DNA from: an uncultured archaeon
GTDB taxonomy: Archaea > Halobacteriota > Methanosarcinia > Methanotrichales > Methanotrichaceae
Direction: 5' to 3'
Assembly: GCA_902385025.1 (NCBI GenBank)
Contig: CABMDX010000216.1
Coordinates: forward strand, 1 to 7,951
Length of the DNA stretch: 7,951 nt
This document shows, piece by piece, positions 1 through 6,509 of the stretch (positions are counted from its first letter, which is position 1; each line of letters opens with the position of its first letter). A model generated the notes under the pieces. It worked only from the letters and a program-made list of their open reading frames with translations, ran no database searches and was not told where the DNA came from. The position numbers were made by a program, and so were the translations under genes.

Positions 1-222
1 CCTCTGATCCAAAATGGAGGCATAACAGAATCAAAGGCCCTCATGGTCCTGATGCTGGGAAGCCTTTTCATGCTCCCCGTCTACTCCATAAGGTCTCTAT
101 TGCCAAATTATACCTCAGTTTTCGGAATGAGACTGGGCCTTTCCCTAGTGGCAATCTCTACAGGCATTAGCGTCCTGGTGCGTCTGATCGTGCTGGTGGC
201 ACTTCTGATGGCGACGGGTTAG
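1..222 (+). CDS. 3' end of a membrane protein, probably nucleoside-recognition (Gate) family
   Basis: Frame 1 is open from the window edge to a TAG at 220-222, giving the last 73 residues of a protein whose start lies outside. Two hydrophobic stretches are visible, about residues 14-28 (ALMVLMLGSLFMLPVY) and 50-72 (LGLSLVAISTGISVLVRL onward). They are separated by a short polar loop with LPNYTSVFGMRLG, so this is an integral membrane protein. The SLxPNYxSxFGxRLGL...STGISxLxR pattern reminds me of the C-terminal part of archaeal nucleoside-recognition (Gate domain) proteins, which are predicted transporters or permease-like proteins. This family call is from memory and only the C-terminus is seen. 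The stop codon overlaps the stop of the convergent ligase gene, leaving no space for a terminator between them. Confidence 0.6.
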   Translation, partial: PLIQNGGITESKALMVLMLGSLFMLPVYSIRSLLPNYTSVFGMRLGLSLVAISTGISVLVRLIVLVALLMATG

Positions 223-1388
223 CCGCATCTGCTCGGGTCCAGGGTAAATGGCCTGTTCTCTCTCAGGCTCCATTCCATCTCTGCCAGGAGCGGCCTGATC
301 CCTTCATCTCCGATTTTTTGGACCATTGCCTCGGCCAGGCTCCCCTGCTCGATTCGCTTTGCCACTACCGGCAGATACCTCATCTCCTCTTTTGTGGCAG
401 AGCGTTCTGCCAGCCGGTAGAGCTTTTCCATTTCAGGTCTCATATTGGCCACACCGTGCCTCATGGCCTCCTCCAGCATGCTTTTGAGGCTGCTTTCCTC
501 CTCTTCCAGCGTCAAGTCACTCCGGAGAAGTGCCAGGAGAAAAGCGGTGACGCCCATATCCGAGTGCAGACATTCCTGTTCATCAATGGCCTTCACCTCC
601 AGGCATTGGCGCGTAAAGCGCACAATAAGCCCTCTGGAATTCACCCATTCCCTGCATAAAATCCTTGCATCCTGCTCTTTTAATGCCTTGTAGATCTGCC
701 GGTTGATTTGCACATAGTCCTGCGCAGAATTGAGCTTCTCAGGCAGGATGTTATGGCAGATTTCGGGTATTTGCGCCTGATTTTGCCGATAATAGACCAG
801 CCTGTTATCCATATATCCTGTTAGCTTTCCTTCTACCATTGGGGAAGAAGCGGATATTGCCACAAGATAAGGCATCAGAGACCGGATCTTATTGAAGTTG
901 GCGACCATCTCCTCCTCGCCATGATATGGAATGTTTATCTGCAGGGCCTGGATATTCAGCCAGCCATGCTGATGGATATTGAAAAGCCGATCATAGGCAT
1001 GATAGTACTCCTGCTCGTCATGGTCCCAATAGCTCGTCTGGTCGAGCGTCAGCAGGGGATGCATTCCCAGTCCCATGAATCCGTACTGGTAATTCGTGGC
1101 CCGGTATAGCTCCATCAGACCATGGTAGAGGCTCTCCTCAAGGAATCCGAGCGTTCCCGGCCTTGCAGGGATCAGCTCCAGGACATGCTTTTGCAGCTCT
1201 TTTGATAGCAGGATGCCTGCGAAAGACACTTCATGCTGCAGCTCTCCATTGACCCTCTCGATAATCTTATCTGAGATGGGCAGTGGCCGAAAGCTTTTAT
1301 CGTTTATGGAATACTCATGCTCCGTGCCGATAGCTGACATTTCTGGCTTTGGTACAATACTTGATGCCTTTTTCATTTCAAGGCGCAT
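219..1388 (-). CDS. GCS2-family carboxylate-amine ligase (glutamate-cysteine ligase-like)
   Basis: This 389-residue protein resembles the GCS2/YbdK-like (COG2170) branch of glutamate-cysteine ligase-fold enzymes, which join the carboxylate of glutamate or a similar acid to an amine using ATP. Visible hallmarks are the IGTEHEYS motif near residues 20-27 (metal and ATP-binding glutamates E23 and E25), GMHPLLT near 107-113, and LQINIPYHG followed by LMPYLVAISASSPMVEGKLTGYMDNR, the conserved central SA.SP..G.....R block. LEVKAIDEQE corresponds to the ER..D segment. Length is normal for the family. The true substrate cannot be read from sequence. The ATG at 1386-1388 has GAGGA about nine bases upstream. 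A second ATG at 1374-1376 forms an ATGA overlap with the upstream cysteine-protein gene and is the main alternative start. Either way the two genes are tightly coupled. The enzyme probably acts in the cytoplasm, in the same pathway as the ATP-grasp ligase upstream. Confidence 0.85.
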   Translation of the reverse strand: MRLEMKKASSIVPKPEMSAIGTEHEYSINDKSFRPLPISDKIIERVNGELQHEVSFAGILLSKELQKHVLELIPARPGTLGFLEESLYHGLMELYRATNYQYGFMGLGMHPLLTLDQTSYWDHDEQEYYHAYDRLFNIHQHGWLNIQALQINIPYHGEEEMVANFNKIRSLMPYLVAISASSPMVEGKLTGYMDNRLVYYRQNQAQIPEICHNILPEKLNSAQDYVQINRQIYKALKEQDARILCREWVNSRGLIVRFTRQCLEVKAIDEQECLHSDMGVTAFLLALLRSDLTLEEEESSLKSMLEEAMRHGVANMRPEMEKLYRLAERSATKEEMRYLPVVAKRIEQGSLAEAMVQKIGDEGIRPLLAEMEWSLRENRPFTLDPSRCG

Positions 1389-1885
1389 GGCTTGCAGTCC
1401 TCTAGCTTTATCCTTGCCACAAGATCCGTCTCAGGCTCATCGATCTTGATGATCTCGGCCATCTCGTCAGGCGGCACCGCCGCCACCAGATCGATGATAC
1501 ACTGCACTGCCGCCTCAAACAATGCGTCGTATACTTTGCGATTTGCTTTCAAAAATCGCACCATGGGACAGATGCTTTCCCTTTTGATGAATATCTGCAA
1601 GAAGTCGCCCGATATGTCGAATGTGAAGGGTCCTGCAACGCAGGTCTCCGGTTTGATGGTGTGAATGCTGCATTTTCCATTCCGGAAGAGCACGCAAAAG
1701 CCGTCCTGCCTCAAACGCAATCTTTTGTATCCGGCAAACTCGAACGACTCCGGGCTGACACCGTTCTTTTGCAGTATTTCAATGCGTTCCTGGCTGAGGG
1801 GCGGCCTGGCCTCAAAGCAGCAGCCTCCTTCCAGGTGGCATTCACTGCAAGCTTTGCTCAAGGCATCACATACGGATTCATCCAT
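1373..1885 (-). CDS. YkgJ-type CxxCxxCC zinc/iron-chelating family protein
   Basis: This 170-residue protein has the cysteine pattern of the YkgJ/CxxCxxCC family: C13-x2-C16-x5-C22-C23 at the N-terminus, then C64, C72 and C82 in GFCVLFRNGKCSIHTIKPETC, and C106. The central NGKCSIH..KPETC..GPF block is the most typical part. Members are thought to bind zinc or an iron-sulfur cluster, and roles are mostly unproven. An extra C164-x2-C167 pair lies at the extreme C-terminus (DCKPCALK), which I would not expect as a standard family feature. The start ATG at 1883-1885 follows GAGATGA with suitable spacing. The end of the gene overlaps the start of the GCS2 ligase, so the two are probably translated together. 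The 156-bp gap behind the ATP-grasp gene includes a T-rich tract, so this pair may have its own promoter. Which metal it binds, and whether it is a substrate of the ligases, is unknown. Confidence 0.8.
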   Translation of the reverse strand: MDESVCDALSKACSECHLEGGCCFEARPPLSQERIEILQKNGVSPESFEFAGYKRLRLRQDGFCVLFRNGKCSIHTIKPETCVAGPFTFDISGDFLQIFIKRESICPMVRFLKANRKVYDALFEAAVQCIIDLVAAVPPDEMAEIIKIDEPETDLVARIKLEDCKPCALK

Positions 1886-2022
1886 TAAATCATCATCTCT
1901 CGAATTGTCTCTTGGTTTCCGATTATCTTTTTTTTATCTCTCTTTTTATGAGGTCTCAAGGGAAATAAATGCTGACAATGCCGCTTAAGTCTCTGAAGGA
2001 TTGCTGTTTATCTGCTCATGCG

Positions 2023-2032
2023 AAAAGAAAAA
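2023..2032 (-). terminator. Oligo-T tract after the ATP-grasp gene
   Basis: Reading the minus strand, TTTTTCTTTT begins nine bases after the TAG stop of the ATP-grasp ligase. Archaeal RNA polymerase terminates on such T-rich stretches without needing a hairpin. It may end or attenuate transcription between the first two and the last two genes of the cluster. It is short and interrupted by a C, so partial read-through is likely. Confidence 0.4.
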
Positions 2033-2041
2033 GGATCGAGT

Positions 2042-3070
2042 CTATCGCTCAGAGAAATCAATCTTGTAGGAGTAAACATCGTTTTCAAGCGTTGCTGCGG
2101 CATTTGCGAAGACCGTGGCCGCCCCAAGGCCATATTCACCCTCGAAGCCATGCGTGCCCAGAATCCTCTTCGAGCTCTCAATAGCATAGCTGGTAGCGTC
2201 TCCTGTCATCAGATAGGAGATGATCTTCTGGAACATGTCCGGGTAGTGGGCATCCTCACCGCCTTCCAGGGAGGGATTATCATTTACCTCTATGACGTAG
2301 AGCTTTCCGTTGGACTCCTTTATATCCACGCCATACAATCCCTTGCCTATGGCATTTCCTGCCGCCTTTCCAAGATCTATGACCCCCGTGGGCACCTGAT
2401 CGGCAGGCACGCTCGCCACATCGCAGTAGACGATATGGCCGTTGACCGATGCCTGGATCTTGAAGGTCTCAGAGGGGATGATATATCGGCAAGCATAAAG
2501 CAGCTCGCCGTTAATGACGCCCACTCTCCAGTCGAATCTGCTTTCAATATAATCTTGCACCACGATCCAATCCGAGAGCTTGAAGAACCTCCTCGCCACC
2601 TTCAACAGCTCAGAGACTGTGGAGACCTTCTCCACTCTGGCTGAGAAGGATGTAGAGGGCTCCTTCAGCACCAGGGGCGTGCCCAGCTCTTCAAAGAGCC
2701 GGCGGGCCTCCTCTGCATCAAGCTCCTTATTCTTCAGGAATTTTGTCCTGGGCATGGAGATCTTATTTTTCATGAGGTGCATATACATGTTGATCTTGTC
2801 GGCGCAGATCTGAATGGAGCTGGGGTCATCGATCACAGGTATGCCATACATCTGGGCCATCTTGGCCGCCACATAGGTGGTGTTCATGGGATCGGTGTTG
2901 GCACGGATGAAAAGCGCATCCAACTTTGGAATCTTCTTGATATCCACTGGAAAGATGAACTCTGCAGTATGACCCATGCTCTCAGCGACATCCCGGCATT
3001 TGACCAGTGCCATGAGCTGCTCCGAGCTGCTCAACGTCTGTCGATTGACAAAGATACCTAGCTTACTCAA
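2042..3070 (-). CDS. RimK-like ATP-grasp ligase (RLAN-associated subfamily)
   Basis: This 342-residue protein is an ATP-grasp carboxylate-amine/thiol ligase of the RimK (COG0189) group. It has an N-terminal pre-ATP-grasp domain (residues 1-105: KLGIFVNR, LDALFIRANTDPMNTTY, GIPVIDDPSSI). The ATP-grasp core follows: MPRTKF near 106, the nucleotide-loop segment LVLKEPSTSFSARVEKV at 133-149 with K136, hinge VQDY at 171-174, FDWRVGVINGELLYACRY at 179-196, and the metal-binding set GVDI (D249) with EVNDNP (E261, N263). These motifs match the subfamily that in many bacteria is fused to an N-terminal RLAN domain; here that part is the gene upstream. The start is TTG at 3068-3070, preceded by GAGGGTG about eight bases away and overlapping the previous stop by 8 bp. 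No ATG fits, since the next methionine (residue 20) would remove the first beta strand. The loop position where I expect glycine reads Arg145. Substrate unknown. Confidence 0.85.
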   Translation of the reverse strand: MSKLGIFVNRQTLSSSEQLMALVKCRDVAESMGHTAEFIFPVDIKKIPKLDALFIRANTDPMNTTYVAAKMAQMYGIPVIDDPSSIQICADKINMYMHLMKNKISMPRTKFLKNKELDAEEARRLFEELGTPLVLKEPSTSFSARVEKVSTVSELLKVARRFFKLSDWIVVQDYIESRFDWRVGVINGELLYACRYIIPSETFKIQASVNGHIVYCDVASVPADQVPTGVIDLGKAAGNAIGKGLYGVDIKESNGKLYVIEVNDNPSLEGGEDAHYPDMFQKIISYLMTGDATSYAIESSKRILGTHGFEGEYGLGAATVFANAAATLENDVYSYKIDFSER

Positions 3071-3716
3071 AACGTTTCACCCTCTTATCCAGAAGGTCCT
3101 GCAACATCTCTGTCTCTTCTTTTGCTAATTGTGAATACTTAACCGGTGCCAGGGAAGAAAGGCATAAGCCCATCTCATCCTTGACCAGTACTATCTCTAC
3201 AAGAGGCACTCTGAAGACCTCGTAGATCTTTTCGGCCATCGTGGATACGTTCTCACGGCAATTGATGGTCTTACCGAATATGGAGACACATTTGGCCACA
3301 GAGGCTGTATCGCTTATTTTCTGGTAGCAGAAAGGATATCTCCCCCGGTTTGTGACGTGCTTGATGACTATCTTTGCAGCCTCAAGGTCGCTTACCAGGA
3401 AGTGGTCCGAAGGCGTGGAGAAGTAATTTAGGCCATAGACTATGGCAGGCAGCGAGACATACTGGTAAGAGATCGTCCAATCGCATATTGGAATTCCTGC
3501 CAGCTTTGCCTTCTCCAGGCATATAGGAACGATATAGGCGTCCAGCACATCAGTGCTGCTGGGCGTGGTCTTGATGCCTTCGTTCTCGTTCTTTACAATA
3601 GTGTAGTAGGGCTCAGTTTTATAAAAATAACTCTCGTTAACAATATATTGGGAGTCATCTTCCTTTAAAGTATACATTATATCTTTCTTAGGAACATGAT
3701 CTTTGCGCTTATTCAT
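3063..3716 (-). CDS. RLAN-like protein, detached N-terminal partner of the RimK-like ligase
   Basis: This 217-residue cytoplasmic protein has no signal peptide or membrane segment. The C-terminal third (VSIFGKTINCRENVSTMAEKIYEVFRVPLVEIVLVKDE...) resembles the segment that, in fused bacterial RimK-family proteins, directly precedes the ATP-grasp unit. I therefore call it a stand-alone version of the RimK-like ATP-grasp N-terminal (RLAN) domain. The middle carries a striking stretch, TTPSSTDVLDAYIVPICLEKA, then AGIPICDW and RGRYPFCYQK, with residues that look conserved-type but whose role I do not know. The ATG at 3714-3716 has GGTGATG seven bases upstream, matching the archaeal anti-Shine-Dalgarno. 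The last 8 bp overlap the TTG start of the ligase, so the two products are likely made in balanced amounts and may form a complex. It is probably the first gene of the cluster. Assignment rests on memory of the family plus gene order. Confidence 0.65.
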   Translation of the reverse strand: MNKRKDHVPKKDIMYTLKEDDSQYIVNESYFYKTEPYYTIVKNENEGIKTTPSSTDVLDAYIVPICLEKAKLAGIPICDWTISYQYVSLPAIVYGLNYFSTPSDHFLVSDLEAAKIVIKHVTNRGRYPFCYQKISDTASVAKCVSIFGKTINCRENVSTMAEKIYEVFRVPLVEIVLVKDEMGLCLSSLAPVKYSQLAKEETEMLQDLLDKRVKRFE

Positions 3717-3985
3717 TTAGATCATCACCGCATAAACTGCGTGTGAGAAAATAGATATGTCTTCGATTTCAAGAAGGGATTCGCGCTCTACAGGACCTTT
3801 CTGTTGCGCTTTTGAGGATATTCTTGTATACGGTACCCTACGGTATCGGCTTAGACTACGGTGCCTGTCCGGATCTGATGCCATTTCATTCTCAGAAATT
3901 TGGATCTCCTCAATGGCGTATAGCTAGCTGGTAGTATTTATCGTTATCGACATGGGCCTGGCAAGCAGAAGACCTTTGCTGCCTG

Positions 3986-4004
3986 AGGTGGCTCTCATCC
4001 ACCT
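3986..4004. repeat. Inverted repeat AGGTGG-7-CCACCT
   Basis: Perfect 6-bp arms (3986-3991 and 3999-4004) flank a 7-base spacer. On the minus strand the repeat lies just downstream of a TATA-like TTTATAAT and a T5 run. It could be an operator near a start site, a hairpin in the leader of the amidoligase cluster, or part of the 3' end of the DUF255 transcript. Six-base arms also arise by chance. Confidence 0.35.
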
Positions 4005-4016
4005 AAAAATTATAAA
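4005..4016 (-). promoter_or_regulatory. TATA-like box or T-rich terminator between two minus-strand genes
   Basis: The minus strand reads TTTATAATTTTT here, 42 bases past the TGA of the DUF255 gene. TTTATAAT fits an archaeal TATA box, and a start about 25 bases on would give the RLAN-like gene a leader of roughly 270 nt. The T-run could equally serve as the terminator of the DUF255 gene. The sequence alone does not decide between them. Confidence 0.3.
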
Positions 4017-4057
4017 GTAATCTGCCCTCGGTTCGCGCATTTTGCATCTATCGGAGA

Positions 4058-6238
4058 TCACGACTTCATGTCGATCATACCGGCAGTTTTGTTTTCAGTT
4101 TTTTCAAGCAGCTCGATAATCTTTTTCGGGTCTGTGGTGGGATTTTGGCAGCTCTGTCCATAGCAGATATACGCGGTTGTATTTCCATCGATCTTGACCA
4201 TATTCCTCGTATAGGGAGCGATCACATCCGTTTCTGGGCCGACATCAGCCGATTTTGCAGTGGATGCCGCCACAACGCTTAGGTTTGGCAGGAAGCGGGA
4301 TCTTATGGCACGTATCATCTCTTTAAACCCAGCCTCATCAGGGCTTCCCACCAGTGCTATGTCAAAAGTGGGCCCGAGGGCATAGTCCAGAGCTATAAGC
4401 AGCATAGCATGGCCCAGAGCATGTTCTCCTGCGGTGCGGAATGCAGCGCGGGCCGTCTCCCAAGCCAAATCCTGCAGCTCGGTCCTTCCTGTAAGATGCG
4501 ATAAGCGGATAAGATTGTATATGGCAACCGAGTTTCCTGATGGCAGCGCGCCATCATAAAACTCCTTTCGGCGCATGATCAATGCTTCTCCGTCATCCGG
4601 CGAAAAGAAGAAGCCTCCCCGATCGCTGTCCCAGAAATGCTTTAGCATGATGGAATTGAGCTCCAGGGCCGCTTTCAGATATCCTGCATCAAAGACGGTC
4701 TCATAAAGGTCTATCAGCCCCATGATGAGAAAAGCATAATCGTCCAGGTTTGCACAGATGCCCGCCTCCTCGCGAAAGCGGTGCAGCAGCCTTCCAGTTG
4801 GATTTTTCATCTTATCGAGCAAAAATCTGGCTGCCTTTTCTGCTGCAGCAGCAAATCGCGGCTCATCGAGCACATCTGCTCCCCTTGCCAGGGCCGCAAT
4901 CATAAGCCCATTCCAGTCGGTGAGTATCTTGTCGTCTCTATGCGGTCGAACTCTCTTTTCCCTGGCAAGGAAGAGCATATCGATGATCTTCTCATAGCGG
5001 CGGCAAAGCTCTTCCTCGGGAATCTTCAGAACGCTGGCGGCATCCTCCAGAAGTGAAACGCGGCGGAGTATATTTGCACCAGACTCATAGTTTCCATCCT
5101 TGTGAATGTCAAAGAGCCTGATCATGAGCTGTAGCTCCCCCTTATCCAGAATCATTGCCAGCTCCTCGGCACTCCAGAGGTAGAACCTGCCCTCCACTCC
5201 CTCGCTATCGGCATCTTCCGCAGAGTAGAATCCACCCTCGGGAGAGGCTAAAGCGTCGAGCACATATTCCAGTATCTTGCGCGCTACTCTCGCGTACTCA
5301 TTTTTGCCAGTGGCCAGGTAGCCTTCTGTGTAGGCCATGGCCAGCAGGGCCTGGTCATAGAGCATCTTCTCAAAGTGAGGAACAAACCATTCCGCATCCG
5401 TTGAATATCTGTGAAATCCATGCCCTACATGATCATAGATCCCGCCAAGGCTCATGGCCTGCAGCGTGACCTCAGCCATCTGCAAAGCCTCGGCATCATT
5501 TGTGCGTTTCCAGTAGCGCAGCAGAAATAGGAGGTTGTGAGGTGTTGGGAACTTTGGGGCTGTTCCAAATCCGCCGTTCCGGGCGTCATAAATGGTGGCA
5601 AGTTCCCTGTAACCTCTGTCAAGGTAGGTGGCAGGCCAGTTCTCTGCCTCTGGGCCCATAATTTTCATCGTATCCCGCTTCTCCTCTGGCGTCTCTGCCT
5701 GCTGCAGATACTCAAGTACTCTGTCCGCAGTGCCTAGGAGTTCTTGACGACTGTTGCTCCACAAATCTGCTACCTTCGGAATAAGCTCTGTCATCCCTGC
5801 CTGGCCAAAGCGGCCGTTCTTTGGGATGTAGGTGGCCGCGAAGAATGGCTTCTTTTCTGCGGTCATGATTATAGTAAGTGGCCAGCCGCCCCGTCCGGTC
5901 ATCGCCTGGGCCACTGCCATGTAAATTTGATCGATATCCGGCCTTTCCTCTCGATCCACCTTGATGCAGATGAATGTCTCGTTCATCAGTGATGCAACAT
6001 CCGGGTCCTCGAATGACTCATGAGCCATGACGTGACACCAATGGCATGTGGAATAGCCTATGGAGAGAAAGATGGGTTTGTCCTCTTTCCTGGCCGCTTC
6101 GAAGGCCTCTATGCTCCATGGGTACCATTGCACAGGATTGTAGGCATGCTGCAGGAGGTAGGGGCTCTTTTCGGAGAGCAGGCGATTGGGCTGGCGGGAC
6201 ATCGGTGCTTCATGTTTCAAAAGAGGATCTTCTTGCAT
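4058..6238 (-). CDS. DUF255/COG1331 thioredoxin-domain protein (YyaL/SPATA20 family)
   Basis: This 726-residue protein is near the usual length (about 680-720) of the family that includes bacterial YyaL and mammalian spermatogenesis-associated protein 20. Residues 17-180 form a thioredoxin-like domain. The opening [20 protein letters not shown] and the block [18 protein letters not shown] are family signatures; the CHWC pair is C65/C68, followed by [10 protein letters not shown] and GGWPLT. From about residue 220 the protein is the (alpha/alpha)6-barrel part, with [43 protein letters not shown] and [10 protein letters not shown]. The end has a conserved-type C-x5-C ([10 protein letters not shown]). 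The biochemical role is not established; it is likely cytoplasmic, as no signal peptide is seen. The start ATG at 6236-6238 has GAGG five bases upstream, better than the ATG at residue 13. It is divergent from the secreted-protein gene and appears monocistronic. Confidence 0.93.
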   Translation of the reverse strand: MQEDPLLKHEAPMSRQPNRLLSEKSPYLLQHAYNPVQWYPWSIEAFEAARKEDKPIFLSIGYSTCHWCHVMAHESFEDPDVASLMNETFICIKVDREERPDIDQIYMAVAQAMTGRGGWPLTIIMTAEKKPFFAATYIPKNGRFGQAGMTELIPKVADLWSNSRQELLGTADRVLEYLQQAETPEEKRDTMKIMGPEAENWPATYLDRGYRELATIYDARNGGFGTAPKFPTPHNLLFLLRYWKRTNDAEALQMAEVTLQAMSLGGIYDHVGHGFHRYSTDAEWFVPHFEKMLYDQALLAMAYTEGYLATGKNEYARVARKILEYVLDALASPEGGFYSAEDADSEGVEGRFYLWSAEELAMILDKGELQLMIRLFDIHKDGNYESGANILRRVSLLEDAASVLKIPEEELCRRYEKIIDMLFLAREKRVRPHRDDKILTDWNGLMIAALARGADVLDEPRFAAAAEKAARFLLDKMKNPTGRLLHRFREEAGICANLDDYAFLIMGLIDLYETVFDAGYLKAALELNSIMLKHFWDSDRGGFFFSPDDGEALIMRRKEFYDGALPSGNSVAIYNLIRLSHLTGRTELQDLAWETARAAFRTAGEHALGHAMLLIALDYALGPTFDIALVGSPDEAGFKEMIRAIRSRFLPNLSVVAASTAKSADVGPETDVIAPYTRNMVKIDGNTTAYICYGQSCQNPTTDPKKIIELLEKTENKTAGMIDMKS

Positions 6239-6289
6239 AGCAACCTCTATAATTTTATTTTCCTATGACTAATTGAATGCATCTCTATT

Positions 6290-6297
6290 GCATAAAG
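6290..6297 (-). promoter_or_regulatory. Possible TATA box of the DUF255 gene
   Basis: The minus strand reads CTTTATGC here. A transcript starting about 25 bases downstream would have a leader near 27 nt that includes the GAGG ribosome binding site. The match to an archaeal TATA box is only fair, and AT-rich DNA all around makes false matches easy. Confidence 0.25.
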
Positions 6298-6379
6298 TCG
6301 TATCATTCTAAATTATTGTGCGCAGATATCTGAAGACATGTTGGCGTTGCCCAATGTCTGTATAGGGGCTCAATATTGT

Positions 6380-6434
6380 TATCCATATTATAACTACTAT
6401 CACTATATTGACTATCCGTATGATCTTATCCGTA
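6380..6434 (+). promoter_or_regulatory. Direct repeats TATCCRTA upstream of the secreted-protein promoter
   Basis: TATCCGTA occurs at 6413-6420 and again at 6427-6434, a 14-bp period, and a one-base variant TATCCATA lies at 6380-6387. The nearest copy ends 15 bp before the TATA box of the secreted-protein gene. This placement suits an activator site, or a regulator shared with the divergent DUF255 gene. The region is AT-rich, so chance repetition cannot be excluded. Confidence 0.35.
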
Positions 6435-6449
6435 ATAGTCTTCGATATG

Positions 6450-6457
6450 TTTATATC
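6450..6457 (+). promoter_or_regulatory. TATA box of the secreted-protein gene
   Basis: TTTATATC is close to the methanogen TATA consensus. A start about 25 bases on, near 6480, would leave a leader of about 30 nt with AGGGGTGA correctly spaced before the ATG at 6510. This is the best promoter match I see in the window. Confidence 0.6.
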
Positions 6458-6477
6458 CTTAAGAGAAGGATTAATCG

Positions 6478-6495
6478 TATACTCAATCGAGTATA
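6478..6495. repeat. 7-bp inverted repeat at the expected transcript start of the secreted-protein gene
   Basis: TATACTC-AATC-GAGTATA is a perfect 7-bp inverted repeat with a 4-base spacer. It lies 20 bp after the TATA box and abuts the AGGGGTGA ribosome binding site. It could be a repressor operator over the start site, or a hairpin at the 5' end of the mRNA that protects it or masks the ribosome binding site. Confidence 0.5.
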
Positions 6496-6509
6496 GGGGT
6501 GAACGAAAT

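Larger units (their letters stand above)
3717..4057. other. 341-bp intergenic region upstream of the amidoligase cluster
   Basis: No convincing gene is present. On the minus strand a 55-codon frame runs from an ATG at 3882-3884 to a TAA at 3717-3719. It abuts, and is in the same frame as, the ATG of the RLAN-like gene. Its product (MASDPDRHRS...HAVYAVMI) shows no recognisable domain and its ATG has no close ribosome binding site, so I do not annotate it as a gene. The same stretch contains TACGGT at 3829-3834, 3839-3844 and 3857-3862. A TATA-like TTTATAAT (minus, 4009-4016) and a 6-bp inverted repeat (3986-4004) lie at the far end. The region probably carries the cluster's promoter and leader. 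Confidence 0.5.

Noticed and set aside
2018..2644. A 208-residue plus-strand frame opposite the ATP-grasp gene
   Set aside because: It is the antisense of a well-supported ATP-grasp coding region. Its translation shows no domain and no promoter is seen.
3063..3070. Programmed frameshift fusing the RLAN-like and ATP-grasp proteins
   Set aside because: No convincing slippery sequence is present, and a ribosome binding site with a TTG start explains the overlap more simply.
3829..3862. CRISPR-like array
   Set aside because: The repeated words are only 6 bp with very short unequal spacing, unlike 24-37 bp repeats with uniform spacers.
3917..3919. In-frame TAG as a pyrrolysine codon linking two short frames upstream of the RLAN-like gene
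   Set aside because: TAG ends at least four genes in this window (1-222, ATP-grasp, exported protein, DUF211), no pyrrolysine machinery is seen, and the flanking frames show no protein family.
6408..6509. A 34-residue N-terminal extension of the exported protein
   Set aside because: It would begin upstream of the TATA box and precede a well-formed signal peptide and ribosome binding site at 6510.
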